This document shows positions 46,083 through 54,826 of a stretch of 64,000 nt of DNA, one piece after another. Made by a program: the position numbers and the translations under genes. A model generated the notes under the pieces. It was not told the origin of the DNA, ran no database searches, and was given only the letters and a program-made list of their open reading frames with translations. The stretch spans positions 92,784 to 156,783 of the forward strand of contig CACZXN010000001.1 of the NCBI GenBank assembly GCA_902785075.1. Direction: 5' to 3'. Each line of letters begins with the position of its first letter. Positions within the stretch are counted from its first letter, which is position 1. This DNA is from an uncultured Bacteroidales bacterium (GTDB lineage: Bacteria; Bacteroidota; Bacteroidia; Bacteroidales; Bacteroidaceae).

Positions 46083-47696
46083 ATGGTAGAACAAGAATCA
46101 ATCATTGTAGCCATCGAGCTAGGTTCATCGAAGATTTCGGGCATCGCTGGAAAAATGAAGGACGGGACCATGCAGATATTGGCCTACGCTGAAGACAAGA
46201 CTACAGACTGCGTCAAGCGCGGAGTGGTCTATAACATCGAGAAAACGACACTCAGCATCAAGACTATCATCAGTAAACTTGAAGCTGCCCTGAAAATGAA
46301 GATTACCCGCACGTATATCGGTCTGGGTGGTCAGTCTGTCCGTTCTGTCAAGAGTGTAGTTCAGAAAAACATGCTGACACCGACCTATATCAATCAGGCA
46401 CATATCGACCTCATCACCGACGAGAGCCATGAAGTACCCTACGAGGACAATGAACTGATTGGCTACTTCAACCAGGAATTCGTGGTCGATACCAACGTAG
46501 CGGCCGATCCTGTAGGCATCATGGGAACCAACATCGAAGGCAAGTTCCTCAATGTCATCGCCAACTGCCGCATACGCAACAACATCAAGACAAGTTTTGA
46601 AAACATCGGTATCGACATCGCCGACTATCGCCTGTCAGCCTTCGAATTGGCAAACAGCGTGCTGACCGATGCCGAGAAACGCTCCGGAACAGCCTTGATT
46701 GACTTCGGTGCAGGCACAACCACAATTTCCGTGCTGAAGAACAACATCGTGCGCCAAATTATCACGCTGCCGATGGGCATCAGCAACATCACACAAGACC
46801 TCTGCGACTTGCAGATTGAGCCATCCGAAGCCGAGCAACTGATGCTCACCTATGCCGATGCAACCGCAGACATTACCGCCGACGAAGAAAACGAGCAACT
46901 CAAGACCTACACCACTTCCGACGGACGTCAAATCGAAGTAAGAGAAATCCATCGCATCATCGGAGCACGTCTTCATGAGATACTTCTCAATGTTGAAAAC
47001 CAACTACACAACTCCGACTACGCCGACAAACTGCTCGGAGGAATTGTCATCACAGGTGGAGGAGCCAACATTCCCAACATCGAGAAAGCATGCACCAGCA
47101 CGCTCAAAGTCGATAAGGTGAGAGTTGCACGCAAACTCATTCCACCAATCATCAAGAACAGCGACATCACGACACTCTCATTGGAGAGCACAACCAGCTG
47201 CACCATCGTCTCACTCCTCCTCTCTGGAAGCGAGAACTGCGTAGGCGAGGAATACAAAGGGCCAGACATGTTCCGTGAGAACGAGAAGGTACAAGAGATT
47301 GAAGCCCACAAAGAGGCAGCAGCCCGACTGCAACAGGAAGAAGACCGAGCACTCGAATACATCGAGCAGACCAAGACACAGCTCCGCGAAACCATCCTCA
47401 AACTGCAGCAAACCAGCGAAGCCATCACAAACGACGAGTCGAACAAAAAGCTCCACAAAGCAGCCGAAGCATTCATCGAAGAAGCACACGGCATCATCAC
47501 CGACGACTTCAAGCAAAATAAAGACCTACTCGTAGGAAAAGACAAATACAAGCAGTCACTACGCGAGGCCGACATCCTCATCACCAAATGCGATGAAGAA
47601 GCCGAAGGTCTAAAGAACCTGTTGAAAGAACTCACCAAGAAAAACAGCTTCCTGGGTAAGGTGAACCGATGGATTGACGACATCCTGAAAGAATAA
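46083..47696 (+). CDS. ftsA: Cell-division actin homologue FtsA with long C-terminal extension
   Basis: Membrane tether for FtsZ; 537 residues against about 420 in E. coli. The actin-like core (IIVAIELGSSKISGIAG, DFGAGTTTISVL, IVITGGGANIPNIEKA) ends near 390. The next 140 residues are a charged helical, coiled-coil-like extension (HKEAAARLQQEEDRALEYIE, KLHKAAEAFIEEAHG). It ends in an amphipathic helix FLGKVNRWIDDILKE that suits membrane binding. Such extensions occur in Bacteroidetes FtsA, though this one is long. ftsZ starts 75 bases later. Confidence 0.95.
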   Translation: MVEQESIIVAIELGSSKISGIAGKMKDGTMQILAYAEDKTTDCVKRGVVYNIEKTTLSIKTIISKLEAALKMKITRTYIGLGGQSVRSVKSVVQKNMLTPTYINQAHIDLITDESHEVPYEDNELIGYFNQEFVVDTNVAADPVGIMGTNIEGKFLNVIANCRIRNNIKTSFENIGIDIADYRLSAFELANSVLTDAEKRSGTALIDFGAGTTTISVLKNNIVRQIITLPMGISNITQDLCDLQIEPSEAEQLMLTYADATADITADEENEQLKTYTTSDGRQIEVREIHRIIGARLHEILLNVENQLHNSDYADKLLGGIVITGGGANIPNIEKACTSTLKVDKVRVARKLIPPIIKNSDITTLSLESTTSCTIVSLLLSGSENCVGEEYKGPDMFRENEKVQEIEAHKEAAARLQQEEDRALEYIEQTKTQLRETILKLQQTSEAITNDESNKKLHKAAEAFIEEAHGIITDDFKQNKDLLVGKDKYKQSLREADILITKCDEEAEGLKNLLKELTKKNSFLGKVNRWIDDILKE

Positions 47697-47771
47697 GAAA
47701 TCCACTCTCTTACGCTCCCATCGAGGAGAACTACTAACAACTAAACAAAAAACTACTAAACACACAATCAG

Positions 47772-49082
47772 ATGTTTGATAATGTAGAATTCAGTTTCCC
47801 ACAAGGGAAAACCAGTATCATAAAAGTCATAGGAGTAGGAGGCGGAGGATGCAACGCCGTCAACAACATGTTCAATAAAGGCATCCATGACGTAGCCTTC
47901 GTCGTATGCAACACCGACAACAAAGCACTCAACGACTCAGTCGTCCCAGCCAAACTCCAGTTGGGCAAAGAAGGCTTAGGAGCCGGAAACGACCCAGTAG
48001 CCGGACGTCATGCAGCCGAAGAGTCACTCGACGAAGTTAAGACCATGCTGAGCGATGGAACCAAAATGGTATTCATCACAGCAGGAATGGGAGGCGGAAC
48101 AGGCACAGGAGCCGCACCAGTCATTGCAAAGACAGCTAAGGACATGGGCATCCTTACCGTAGGAATCGTCACCATTCCATTCCGATGGGAAGGCATCAAG
48201 AAAATCGACAAAGCACTCGACGGAGTCGAAGAAATGAGCAAAAATGTCGATGCACTCCTCGTCATCAACAACGAACGCCTGCGCGAAATCTACCCCGAAC
48301 TGACCATACTCGACGCATTTGCCAAAGCTGACGACACACTCTGTAATGCAGCACGAAGCATCGCCGAGATCATCACCATGCACGGAGTCATCAACCTCGA
48401 CTTCAAGGACGTGAAGACCGTACTACAAAACGGAGGAGTCGCCATCATGAGTACAGGCTACGGAAGTGGTGACGGACGAATCTCCAAAGCCATCGAAGAC
48501 GCACTCCACTCACCGTTGCTCAACAACAACGACATATACAACTCACAAAAGATTCTGCTCCATATCGCATTCTGCGGAGACGATTCCGACGGAACACCAA
48601 GCCTCATGATGGAAGAGATGGGCGAAATCCATGAGTTCATGGAGAAGATGAACACAGGCGACATCGTCGAGACCAAATGGGGACTCTCAGTCGATCCATC
48701 ACTCAAAGAGCGCGTCAAAGTCACCATCCTTGCAACCGGATTCGGAGTGCAGAACATTAACACAACAGAGATGGACGACCGCATCAACCATCGCAACGAA
48801 GAGACACGCAAACGCGAAGCTCAGCGCACAGAAAAAGACATCGAAAACGAAATCCGACGCACCCAAGTCTATGGTGACGACCACAAGAAAGGCGCAATAC
48901 GCAAGCTCACATTCAACTACATCTTCAAAGACGAAGATCTCGACAACGATGACATCATCAGCATGGTCGAAACCATACCGACCTATCGACGCAAACGTGA
49001 AGACATACGTGCCATCGAAGATCGCTCAAACACCCTGAGCGTATCAGCACCCGTAGCCGGATCAGTCATCAGTTTCACCTAA
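47772..49082 (+). CDS. ftsZ: Cell-division tubulin homologue FtsZ
   Basis: GTP-binding protein that forms the division ring; 436 residues. [17 protein letters not shown], the tubulin signature [10 protein letters not shown] near 98, and NDxx-type contacts at LRSIAEII-like ARSIAEII are present. After the core (to about 330) comes a charged linker. The usual D-I-P-x-F-L-R tail is not seen; [10 protein letters not shown] may be the equivalent, followed by 20 further residues. A strong terminator 28 bases downstream ends the cluster. Confidence 0.97.
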   Translation: MFDNVEFSFPQGKTSIIKVIGVGGGGCNAVNNMFNKGIHDVAFVVCNTDNKALNDSVVPAKLQLGKEGLGAGNDPVAGRHAAEESLDEVKTMLSDGTKMVFITAGMGGGTGTGAAPVIAKTAKDMGILTVGIVTIPFRWEGIKKIDKALDGVEEMSKNVDALLVINNERLREIYPELTILDAFAKADDTLCNAARSIAEIITMHGVINLDFKDVKTVLQNGGVAIMSTGYGSGDGRISKAIEDALHSPLLNNNDIYNSQKILLHIAFCGDDSDGTPSLMMEEMGEIHEFMEKMNTGDIVETKWGLSVDPSLKERVKVTILATGFGVQNINTTEMDDRINHRNEETRKREAQRTEKDIENEIRRTQVYGDDHKKGAIRKLTFNYIFKDEDLDNDDIISMVETIPTYRRKREDIRAIEDRSNTLSVSAPVAGSVISFT

Positions 49083-49110
49083 GCACATTTCAATAATCTA
49101 TAAAGAACAA

Positions 49111-49138
49111 CAGGAGCGATTAACGCTCCTGTTTTCGT
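49111..49138 (+). terminator. Intrinsic terminator after ftsZ
   Basis: CAGGAGCG, loop ATTAA, CGCTCCTG, then TTTTCGTTT. It lies 28 bases after the ftsZ stop and closes the mraZ-to-ftsZ cluster. Confidence 0.88.
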
Positions 49139-49140
49139 TT

Positions 49141-49255
49141 CAAGTATCAAGTTTCTGGTCTTGAACTTTTGAAACATTTGAAACTCTTGAAACATTTGAA
49201 ACTCTTGGAACCTTTGAAACTCTTAAAACCCTTGGATCTTCTTGAACCTCTTGTA
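49141..49255. repeat. TTTGAAACTCTTGAAAC tandem repeats
   Basis: Several units of ACATTTGAAACTCTTG with small variations fill the gap between ftsZ and the radical SAM gene. They are of the same general style as the GTTCAAG repeats near gltD. Confidence 0.82.
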
Positions 49256-49280
49256 TGTCACTCATCTGTCCTATGACTAT

Positions 49281-50873
49281 CTAGGGTAATCCTTTTTCCT
49301 TTAGCGTTTCGGCAAATGCTGTAACATCAGTTGTTACCATCTCTAAGGGGGCATCATACATTTCCGCAATAGCCTGTGCCACAGCAGTGATGTCCTTGCC
49401 CTCCATGAACAGTTTCAACATGTCAGCACCTGTTTCGTTGAGCGTGAACGACTCCTTTACCTTCACGCTTTCTTTGTTTCTGGTCACCACCACATAATAG
49501 TCTGCCAGCGGTAGGATTTCTATCTTTTTCTCTTCCGTCTTTTCTTTAGTATAATTCTGATACGTTTTCAGCATGCTCTGTCGAATCTTGTTGAGCCTGT
49601 CATCACGCGTCTCAGGGTAGCAATAGGCATTGGCCTCGCATAGTTTCAGCCGGATACAATTGGGGTAGTCGAAGCAGGTGGCACAGGCCTCTATCTCGTC
49701 GTGGCATTCGCGGAAACGCTCCACCATCGTCTCGTCGCGGTCGTCGCTGTCGATATGTCCGATATAGTGGTCTTCAGAATAATGCTCACATTTCCCGATA
49801 TTTCCTGATGGCTCAATTACAACGCTCTGGTCATTGTCTGCCATACAGTGGTTGATCTTGATGCCTTCCGATAGCGGCTTTATCTCATACAGCCCGTAAT
49901 CCGCCAACTTTGCCTCTATCTCCTTCATCTTCTCAAAAACGGTTTTCCGCTCCTGTTCATCTTTGATAGCCACGCTACCGTCTGATATTTCGAAGAGCAT
50001 GTGCAGATAGACCGTCAGATTATCATTACTTCCGAACTCCTGATACAGCTCGTCGGCCAATTCCATCAAATTATCGGCATTATGCACGTCGATATTCAGA
50101 CGTATCGACACACGGATGCCAGCATCTAGCAGGCGGTGGATATTAGCGATGACACGTTGATAGGCGTTGACACCTTTATAGATATACGCCTTGCTTTTGT
50201 TATAGACGGTCTCAGTACCATCCAAAGTAATCTGAACGCTTTTTAGCCGCCAAGTCCCAACAGCCTCCTTGACGGTGTTGTCATCGAAAAGGTAGCCATT
50301 ACTAATCATCGATGAAGAGTAGTCAATGCCAGCTTCCGAGAGCTTATTACAGATGGTAGTAATGACAGATTTGTTAAATAGCGGCTCGCCGCCAAACCAA
50401 CTGATTGAGACCTTCTGTTTCTCGCAGTGGTCAATGATATATTGCGCCGTTCGCAGGGCAATATCATTGCTCATCGGCCTGCGTGGGCGTCCTTTCTCAT
50501 AACAGTAGAAACAGCGTGCATTGCAGTCGGTAGTCGTCAGAATGGTGTAGCCTGTGATACCCTTCTTCTTCTCCCTTGTCTGCTTGATAACATCTCTCAC
50601 CTGCCGACTAAGCAACCGGTCGTCGTGTGCTGTGGGCACAACAAACCATTTCTCGATAAGTTGTGGGAGTGATGCAGGCCTGCTTTTATAGAGTTTTGCC
50701 TCTTCAGACGAAAGCAACAACAGGGCCTTAGTCATCGTGTGATAGAGCAGCAGCCCTTCGTCAACGGGTTGCTCCACAACGAAGGACATAGGGCGATATG
50801 TCTGTCCGTCCCCTGCCTCCTGCTTATTCAGCAAACTGTCTAATGGTTCTGCGACAGTTTTGATTTCTTTCAT
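49281..50873 (-). CDS. Radical SAM/SPASM peptide maturase with fused C-terminal PqqD-like domain
   Basis: Probable RiPP-modifying enzyme, 530 residues. Residues 1-105 form an N-terminal domain of the kind seen in peptide maturases. The radical SAM barrel has the cluster motif C117-x3-C121-x2-C124 (CNARCFYC) and the SAM-binding GGEP at 161. A SPASM-type cysteine-rich region follows (C343, C362, C397, C400, C406, C412, C418), suited to auxiliary Fe-S clusters. The last 75 residues (SFTLNETGADMLKLFMEGKD, AIAEMYD, ETLKEKGLP) have the pattern of PqqD-type recognition domains that bind leader peptides. A 44-residue Cys-containing peptide is encoded 75 bases upstream on the same strand and is the likely substrate. 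Thioether formation is a plausible chemistry, not established. Confidence 0.85.
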   Translation of the reverse strand: MKEIKTVAEPLDSLLNKQEAGDGQTYRPMSFVVEQPVDEGLLLYHTMTKALLLLSSEEAKLYKSRPASLPQLIEKWFVVPTAHDDRLLSRQVRDVIKQTREKKKGITGYTILTTTDCNARCFYCYEKGRPRRPMSNDIALRTAQYIIDHCEKQKVSISWFGGEPLFNKSVITTICNKLSEAGIDYSSSMISNGYLFDDNTVKEAVGTWRLKSVQITLDGTETVYNKSKAYIYKGVNAYQRVIANIHRLLDAGIRVSIRLNIDVHNADNLMELADELYQEFGSNDNLTVYLHMLFEISDGSVAIKDEQERKTVFEKMKEIEAKLADYGLYEIKPLSEGIKINHCMADNDQSVVIEPSGNIGKCEHYSEDHYIGHIDSDDRDETMVERFRECHDEIEACATCFDYPNCIRLKLCEANAYCYPETRDDRLNKIRQSMLKTYQNYTKEKTEEKKIEILPLADYYVVVTRNKESVKVKESFTLNETGADMLKLFMEGKDITAVAQAIAEMYDAPLEMVTTDVTAFAETLKEKGLP

Positions 50874-50948
50874 TCTTCTTTAAAATACTCTGATGCCATT
50901 GATAAGACAGAAACGATGGAGCCGAACAATGACATCAAAGATTCATTC

Positions 50949-51083
50949 TTACAGAATGTCGGAAGGACATGCCACTTCAGATGGGCAAACAGGTATAGTA
51001 TACGAAGTGCAAGAACCTTGTAATAACTGCACTTTATTCAGATTGATACTTTCAATTGTTGGTTTCTGATAATTCTTTTTCAT
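50949..51083 (-). CDS. Candidate RiPP precursor peptide
   Basis: A 44-residue ORF from ATG at 51083 to TAA at 50949. The leader-like part is MKKNYQKPTIESINLNKV followed by QLLQGS. The C-terminal part CTSYTIPVC and PSEVACPSDIL holds three cysteines (C25, C33, C39) in about 20 residues. The MKK-x-Y-x-KP-x-(I/V)-E opening and the LLxGS junction resemble Bacteroidales natural-product precursor families as I remember them. It starts 13 bases after the LRR gene stop and ends 75 bases before the radical SAM/PqqD maturase start, all on one strand. The coding claim rests on context and composition; the cleavage point after G-S is a guess. Confidence 0.78.
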   Translation of the reverse strand: MKKNYQKPTIESINLNKVQLLQGSCTSYTIPVCPSEVACPSDIL

Positions 51084-51096
51084 TGTACATTAAAAT

Positions 51097-53424
51097 TTAG
51101 TGAATTAATATTTTTTTGCCATTTTTGATAAAAATACCTCTTTGTGGGTTTTGTACCTTCTGTCCGCTTAAGTTATAATAGTCACCTTCAGCCTCCTTTG
51201 TATCAGGAGTAAAGACACCGTCCAAACCTGTACTGTCATCATCTGTTTCTATGCCAAGAAATTCTCTGGCTCCAACTATACTGCTAGGTATCTGAACGTA
51301 TGCTCTGTTTGCAGGTGATGATGTATCGTTTGCATGTTTAAAGATGACACCGCCGTGACCATCAGAACTCAAGACATAATTGGTGTAGTTGTCTTCATTG
51401 GCGTGTATAACCGTTGGAACCAATACACCCTTCAGCATATTCGAATAATAGAAATCCGTTGGTTCTACGGGAACATTATATGTATTCCCAGGTGTACCAA
51501 CTATATACAAACCCGTTCCTGCCGGAACTTCATATGCCCTTGTGATAATGAGATTGCCAGCTGATGGCTTGAAACCACTAACAATGTATGCCTCGATACC
51601 GCTGACATTGGTAAAGTTAAGGGGATATTCACTACAGTAAGTTCCTTTGCCCAAAGAATTGAGAGTGATGCTAACCGGAGGAGTTGCTGCCTCAACAATT
51701 CCACCCTTAAACACATTTTCTGTCCAACCTGCAGCGATGTAGGCGTCACGAGTACCGTATGGAACAGTCAATGTACATGAAGAACCAATATTATTGAAAG
51801 ATGAGGAAGGATAAGCAAAAGGCTCTTCAATCTCAGAAAAAACAGAGGTCAAACCTATGCAATCTTCGAAAGCATGCCAATTAATACTTGTCACACCATT
51901 ACCTAATGCTACAGAGGTCAAGCCTATGCAACTACGGAAAGCGCCATTGCCTATACTCGTTACACTATTGGGTATTTCTATGGAAGTCAAGCTAATGCAA
52001 TTATAAAAAGCATGACCACCTATGCTCGTCACACTATTGGGAATTTCTATGGAAGTCAAACCAATGCAGTCACTAAAAGCACGACCACCAATACTCGTCA
52101 CACTATTGGGAATAGTTGTGTTTTTGCACCCAGTTACCAGCTCATGGGTTCCTGTATTGATAATGGCATTGCATCCATCGGGAGAATCAAATATAGTATT
52201 TCCATCTGCTACTGAAATGGAAGTCAAGGATGTACACCTTGAAAAGGGATTTACACCCAAACTCGTCACGCTATTGGGGATCTCAATAAATGTCAGGCCA
52301 GTGCAGCCTTCGAAAACATACATGCCAATGCTCTTTACGCTGTTGGGGATGGTAACAGAGGTCAGGCCAGAGCAACCAGAGAATGCATAATTTCCAATCG
52401 CAGTCAGCCCTGTGAAGTATTGTAATTCGTTGAACGAAATGATTGCCGTGTTCTCCTTGAATACCTTTCCTAGGTCGGTCACTGCTTTTGCTTCTGCTTC
52501 ACTTAGTTCGCCATCATCATTCGTATCCCAATTGGCTACACAAAGCGCTTTCACATTTGCATCAGCAAAGATTACCGCCTCAACAATACCTCCTTTAAAA
52601 ATATCTTCTGTCCAACCTGCTGCAATATAAGCATCACGAGTACCTACAGGAACAGTCAAGGTACAAGAGGAAGAAATTCCGGAAAATGCATTATTTCCAA
52701 AAGCGAAAGGTTCTTCAATCCCAGAAACAACAGAGGTCAGGCCTGAACAACCAGAGAAAGCCCCCTCTCCTATGCTCGTAACACTATTGGGAATCTCTGT
52801 TGAAGTCAGGCCAGTGCAGCCTTCGAAAGCATACATGCCAATGCTCGTCACACCATTGGGAATAGTTGTGTTTTTGCACCCAGTTACCAGCTCATGGGTT
52901 CCTTTATTGATAATGGCATTGCATCCATCAGGAGACTCATAATATGAATAATAACCATCAACCACTGTAATGGAAGTCAAGGATGTACAGCTAGCAAATG
53001 GATTCTTACCTATACTCCGCACGCTGTTGCCAATGGTGACAGAGATGAGGTATGAGCAACCACCGAAAGCAAAATCGCCAATACTCGTCACACTATTGGG
53101 GATGGTGATGGAGGTCAGGCTACAGCAGCATGTGAAAGCATAATTACCAATACTTGTCACGCTGTTGGGAATCTCAATGGATGTCAATTTATGGCAAAAC
53201 TGGAAAGCATTATCACCTATACTCGTCACATTGTATGTCACATTATTATAAGTAACTGAGGAAGGAATCGTGATATTACCTGAGTATGTATAATCTTGAG
53301 TTACCTCAACTGTACTCCCATTTAATCTATTGTAAGCTATTCCATCAACCTCAAAATCAGAGGCATTAGCAGTTATGATACCCAACAGGGTAAGCAGACT
53401 CAAAAGTAATAATTTTAGTTTCAT
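51097..53424 (-). CDS. Secreted BspA-type leucine-rich repeat protein with internal duplication
   Basis: Exported protein of 775 residues. The start is set at 53424, giving a clear signal peptide (MKLKLLLLSLLTLLGIITANA); a longer upstream frame runs into the preceding gene. The body is LRR_5/BspA repeats of about 23 residues (NSVTSIGxxAFxxCxxLTSIEIP). Two large blocks are near-duplicates, each with SPDGCNAIIN, THELVTGCKNTTIPN, and SCTLTVP-x-GTRDAYIAAGWTE. Between them lies an EF-hand-like DTNDDGELSEAEA. The C-terminus (YYNLSGQKVQNPQRGIFIKNGKKILIH) resembles type IX secretion tails. It is followed 13 bases later by the precursor peptide gene, an unusual operon partner. Confidence 0.88.
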   Translation of the reverse strand: MKLKLLLLSLLTLLGIITANASDFEVDGIAYNRLNGSTVEVTQDYTYSGNITIPSSVTYNNVTYNVTSIGDNAFQFCHKLTSIEIPNSVTSIGNYAFTCCCSLTSITIPNSVTSIGDFAFGGCSYLISVTIGNSVRSIGKNPFASCTSLTSITVVDGYYSYYESPDGCNAIINKGTHELVTGCKNTTIPNGVTSIGMYAFEGCTGLTSTEIPNSVTSIGEGAFSGCSGLTSVVSGIEEPFAFGNNAFSGISSSCTLTVPVGTRDAYIAAGWTEDIFKGGIVEAVIFADANVKALCVANWDTNDDGELSEAEAKAVTDLGKVFKENTAIISFNELQYFTGLTAIGNYAFSGCSGLTSVTIPNSVKSIGMYVFEGCTGLTFIEIPNSVTSLGVNPFSRCTSLTSISVADGNTIFDSPDGCNAIINTGTHELVTGCKNTTIPNSVTSIGGRAFSDCIGLTSIEIPNSVTSIGGHAFYNCISLTSIEIPNSVTSIGNGAFRSCIGLTSVALGNGVTSINWHAFEDCIGLTSVFSEIEEPFAYPSSSFNNIGSSCTLTVPYGTRDAYIAAGWTENVFKGGIVEAATPPVSITLNSLGKGTYCSEYPLNFTNVSGIEAYIVSGFKPSAGNLIITRAYEVPAGTGLYIVGTPGNTYNVPVEPTDFYYSNMLKGVLVPTVIHANEDNYTNYVLSSDGHGGVIFKHANDTSSPANRAYVQIPSSIVGAREFLGIETDDDSTGLDGVFTPDTKEAEGDYYNLSGQKVQNPQRGIFIKNGKKILIH

Positions 53425-53443
53425 ATTGATATCTATTAAATTA

Positions 53444-54265
53444 TTATTTCTTGTAGGCATAGATTTTGGTGTTTTCAAACTCCGGCCATCTCTGCGAATT
53501 CTTTCTATCTTTAAATCGTTTGTCTTCTTTTTCAAGAAACTCTTTTAGGGGCATATCTCGCCAGTTGTTGTTTACAGATTTTGAAATCGTTTCATCTGAA
53601 TCATTTTTGGTATTTAATACTTTTATAAATACATCTGAGAAAATGCACAAGATATCCTCTATACAAATACTTGGAAAAGCGCAGAATTCACACAGGAAAG
53701 ACGTGGCTGGTTCTCGATATGCCAACCTCCTTCTTAATATTGACTGTGCTGCCTTGTTCACACAATTATAATGAAGATAAACGTAAGCAACAGGAAAAAT
53801 CGGCTGATTGAGCAAATACCCTATTCGGCGAGCGGTGTCGTAGAGCGTCACATACCCTATTCCAGTTATGTTTCCTATGAGTTGGAGTACTGCATCATAA
53901 AGTTCCTCGAAATCGACAAAATATTTATAAAAGGAAATAGTCCGTTTATTCAAAAGGCTGCAATTCTTGCCAGTTCGAAAATCCGTAAACTTCCCCGTCA
54001 TCAAGTTGCTAACAGCCATGTTTATCGCTTGCTCATCTACTCGCTTTTGGTGGCCTGTCGTATATAACCCCCTTACACACATCCGTATAACTTCATCAAA
54101 AGAATAGCATCCTGACTGATTAGACACACATTCTTTGTAGTAGGACTTTATCTCGTTCATTTCGCTCCACATAGTAACAATGCCATTCGAACCATTTGGC
54201 ATAGAATTGGCGTAATGGGCAAGATAATAATCCATAACATCTTTAATGGTTAGTTTTCTTTCCAT
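53444..54265 (-). CDS. Hypothetical protein at head of the RiPP/LRR operon
   Basis: Protein of 273 residues that I do not recognise. The start is set at MERKLTIKDVMDYYLAHY (54265); a Met four codons earlier (54277) is possible, and further upstream the frame runs through a structured RNA region and is not believable. It is mostly helical, without signal peptide or membrane segments. A stretch ITGIGYVTLYDTARRIGYLL at about 133-152 looks like a helix-hairpin-helix DNA-binding element. Its stop lies 19 bases before the LRR gene ATG, so it probably heads the operon with the LRR protein, precursor peptide and radical SAM enzyme. No function is assigned. Confidence 0.65.
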   Translation of the reverse strand: MERKLTIKDVMDYYLAHYANSMPNGSNGIVTMWSEMNEIKSYYKECVSNQSGCYSFDEVIRMCVRGLYTTGHQKRVDEQAINMAVSNLMTGKFTDFRTGKNCSLLNKRTISFYKYFVDFEELYDAVLQLIGNITGIGYVTLYDTARRIGYLLNQPIFPVAYVYLHYNCVNKAAQSILRRRLAYREPATSFLCEFCAFPSICIEDILCIFSDVFIKVLNTKNDSDETISKSVNNNWRDMPLKEFLEKEDKRFKDRKNSQRWPEFENTKIYAYKK

Positions 54266-54321
54266 AACTATTTGCATTATTATTTGTAATTTACAATAGT
54301 ACATCCTCTGATGGGGCACAA

Positions 54322-54545
54322 CAAAAAAACGTGGACAAATTACTTCGTCTACGTTCTTTTCCGGTATCGGCAAACACCATGAGCTACATCTACGAGTAAA
54401 AGCCCACGCATTTTGCGTGAGCATCAACTTTCACTCTTGTAGCTCTTTTTTCAATTTGCCGATTTCGAAAAGAACAAGAACAAAAAGCTAACGCTTCTTT
54501 CAATATGTCCGTCCACCCATCAGTCACGCATAACATCTGAATGGA
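54322..54545 (-). ncRNA. Rod-like structured RNA with own promoter and terminator
   Basis: Nested complementary arms, in plus-strand coordinates: GTGGAC 54331-54336 with GTCCAC 54511-54516; GTTCTTTT and ATCGGCAAA (54353-54374) with TTTGCCGAT and AAAAGAAC (54456-54476); GAGCTACA 54381-54388 with TGTAGCTC 54438-54445; and CACGCATTTTGCGTG 54404-54418 at the tip. Together they fold about 185 bases into one interrupted rod. On the minus strand a TATATTTG box lies just upstream (54551-54558). A CGTAGAC/GTCCACG hairpin followed by eight T lies at the 3' end. The gene at 54265 follows. It could be a free small RNA (6S-like in shape only) or a leader that attenuates the RiPP operon. The family is unknown to me. 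Confidence 0.6.
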
Positions 54546-54550
54546 CGCTG

Positions 54551-54558
54551 CAAATATA
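54551..54558 (-). promoter_or_regulatory. -7 box upstream of the structured RNA
   Basis: Minus-strand TATATTTG followed by CAGCG; the identical TATATTTGCAGCG occurs at the GNAT pair promoter (55597-55609). It would place transcription start just before the structured RNA. Confidence 0.6.
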
Positions 54559-54633
54559 AAGTAATTCTTTGAAACTACCAAACAAATTGTGAAAAAAATA
54601 TAAATATAAGGTATATCTTATAAAAGAGAATAA

Positions 54634-54772
54634 AAAAACGAGCGAAATTTTCGCCCGTCTCATCGAGATTCGCCTGTTCAAAGACTGTTAACTTTCACTC
54701 TTGCTGCTTCTGTTAATTTTGCCGAATTACGAGAAACAAGAATTAAAAGCTAAAGCTTCTTTCAATATGTCC
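54634..54772 (-). repeat. Partial second copy of the structured RNA, ending in a terminator-like hairpin
   Basis: 54690-54772 is a diverged copy of 54426-54510: shared AACTTTCACTCTTG, TTTGCCGA and AAGCTAAAGCTTCTTTCAATATGTCC-type sequence. It contains only one arm of the rod. On the minus strand it ends in GGGCGAAAATTTCGCTCG followed by seven T (54633-54655), a credible terminator for the GNAT gene upstream. No promoter box is seen before it. Confidence 0.6.
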
Positions 54773-54826
54773 TTTTAATAATTATCTTAGCCCATAGGCG
54801 GCATGTTCGTTTAATCGTTTAATTAT

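Noticed and set aside
47018-47740. 240-residue frame antisense to ftsA
   Set aside because: Ser/Arg-rich shadow of the ftsA coding strand, no start context or homology.
54390-54581. 63-residue minus-strand frame over the structured RNA
   Set aside because: The frame starts upstream of the TATATTTG box and follows an RNA with strong base pairing; the base pairing explains the sequence better than codons. Translation of a shorter version from 54536 cannot be excluded.
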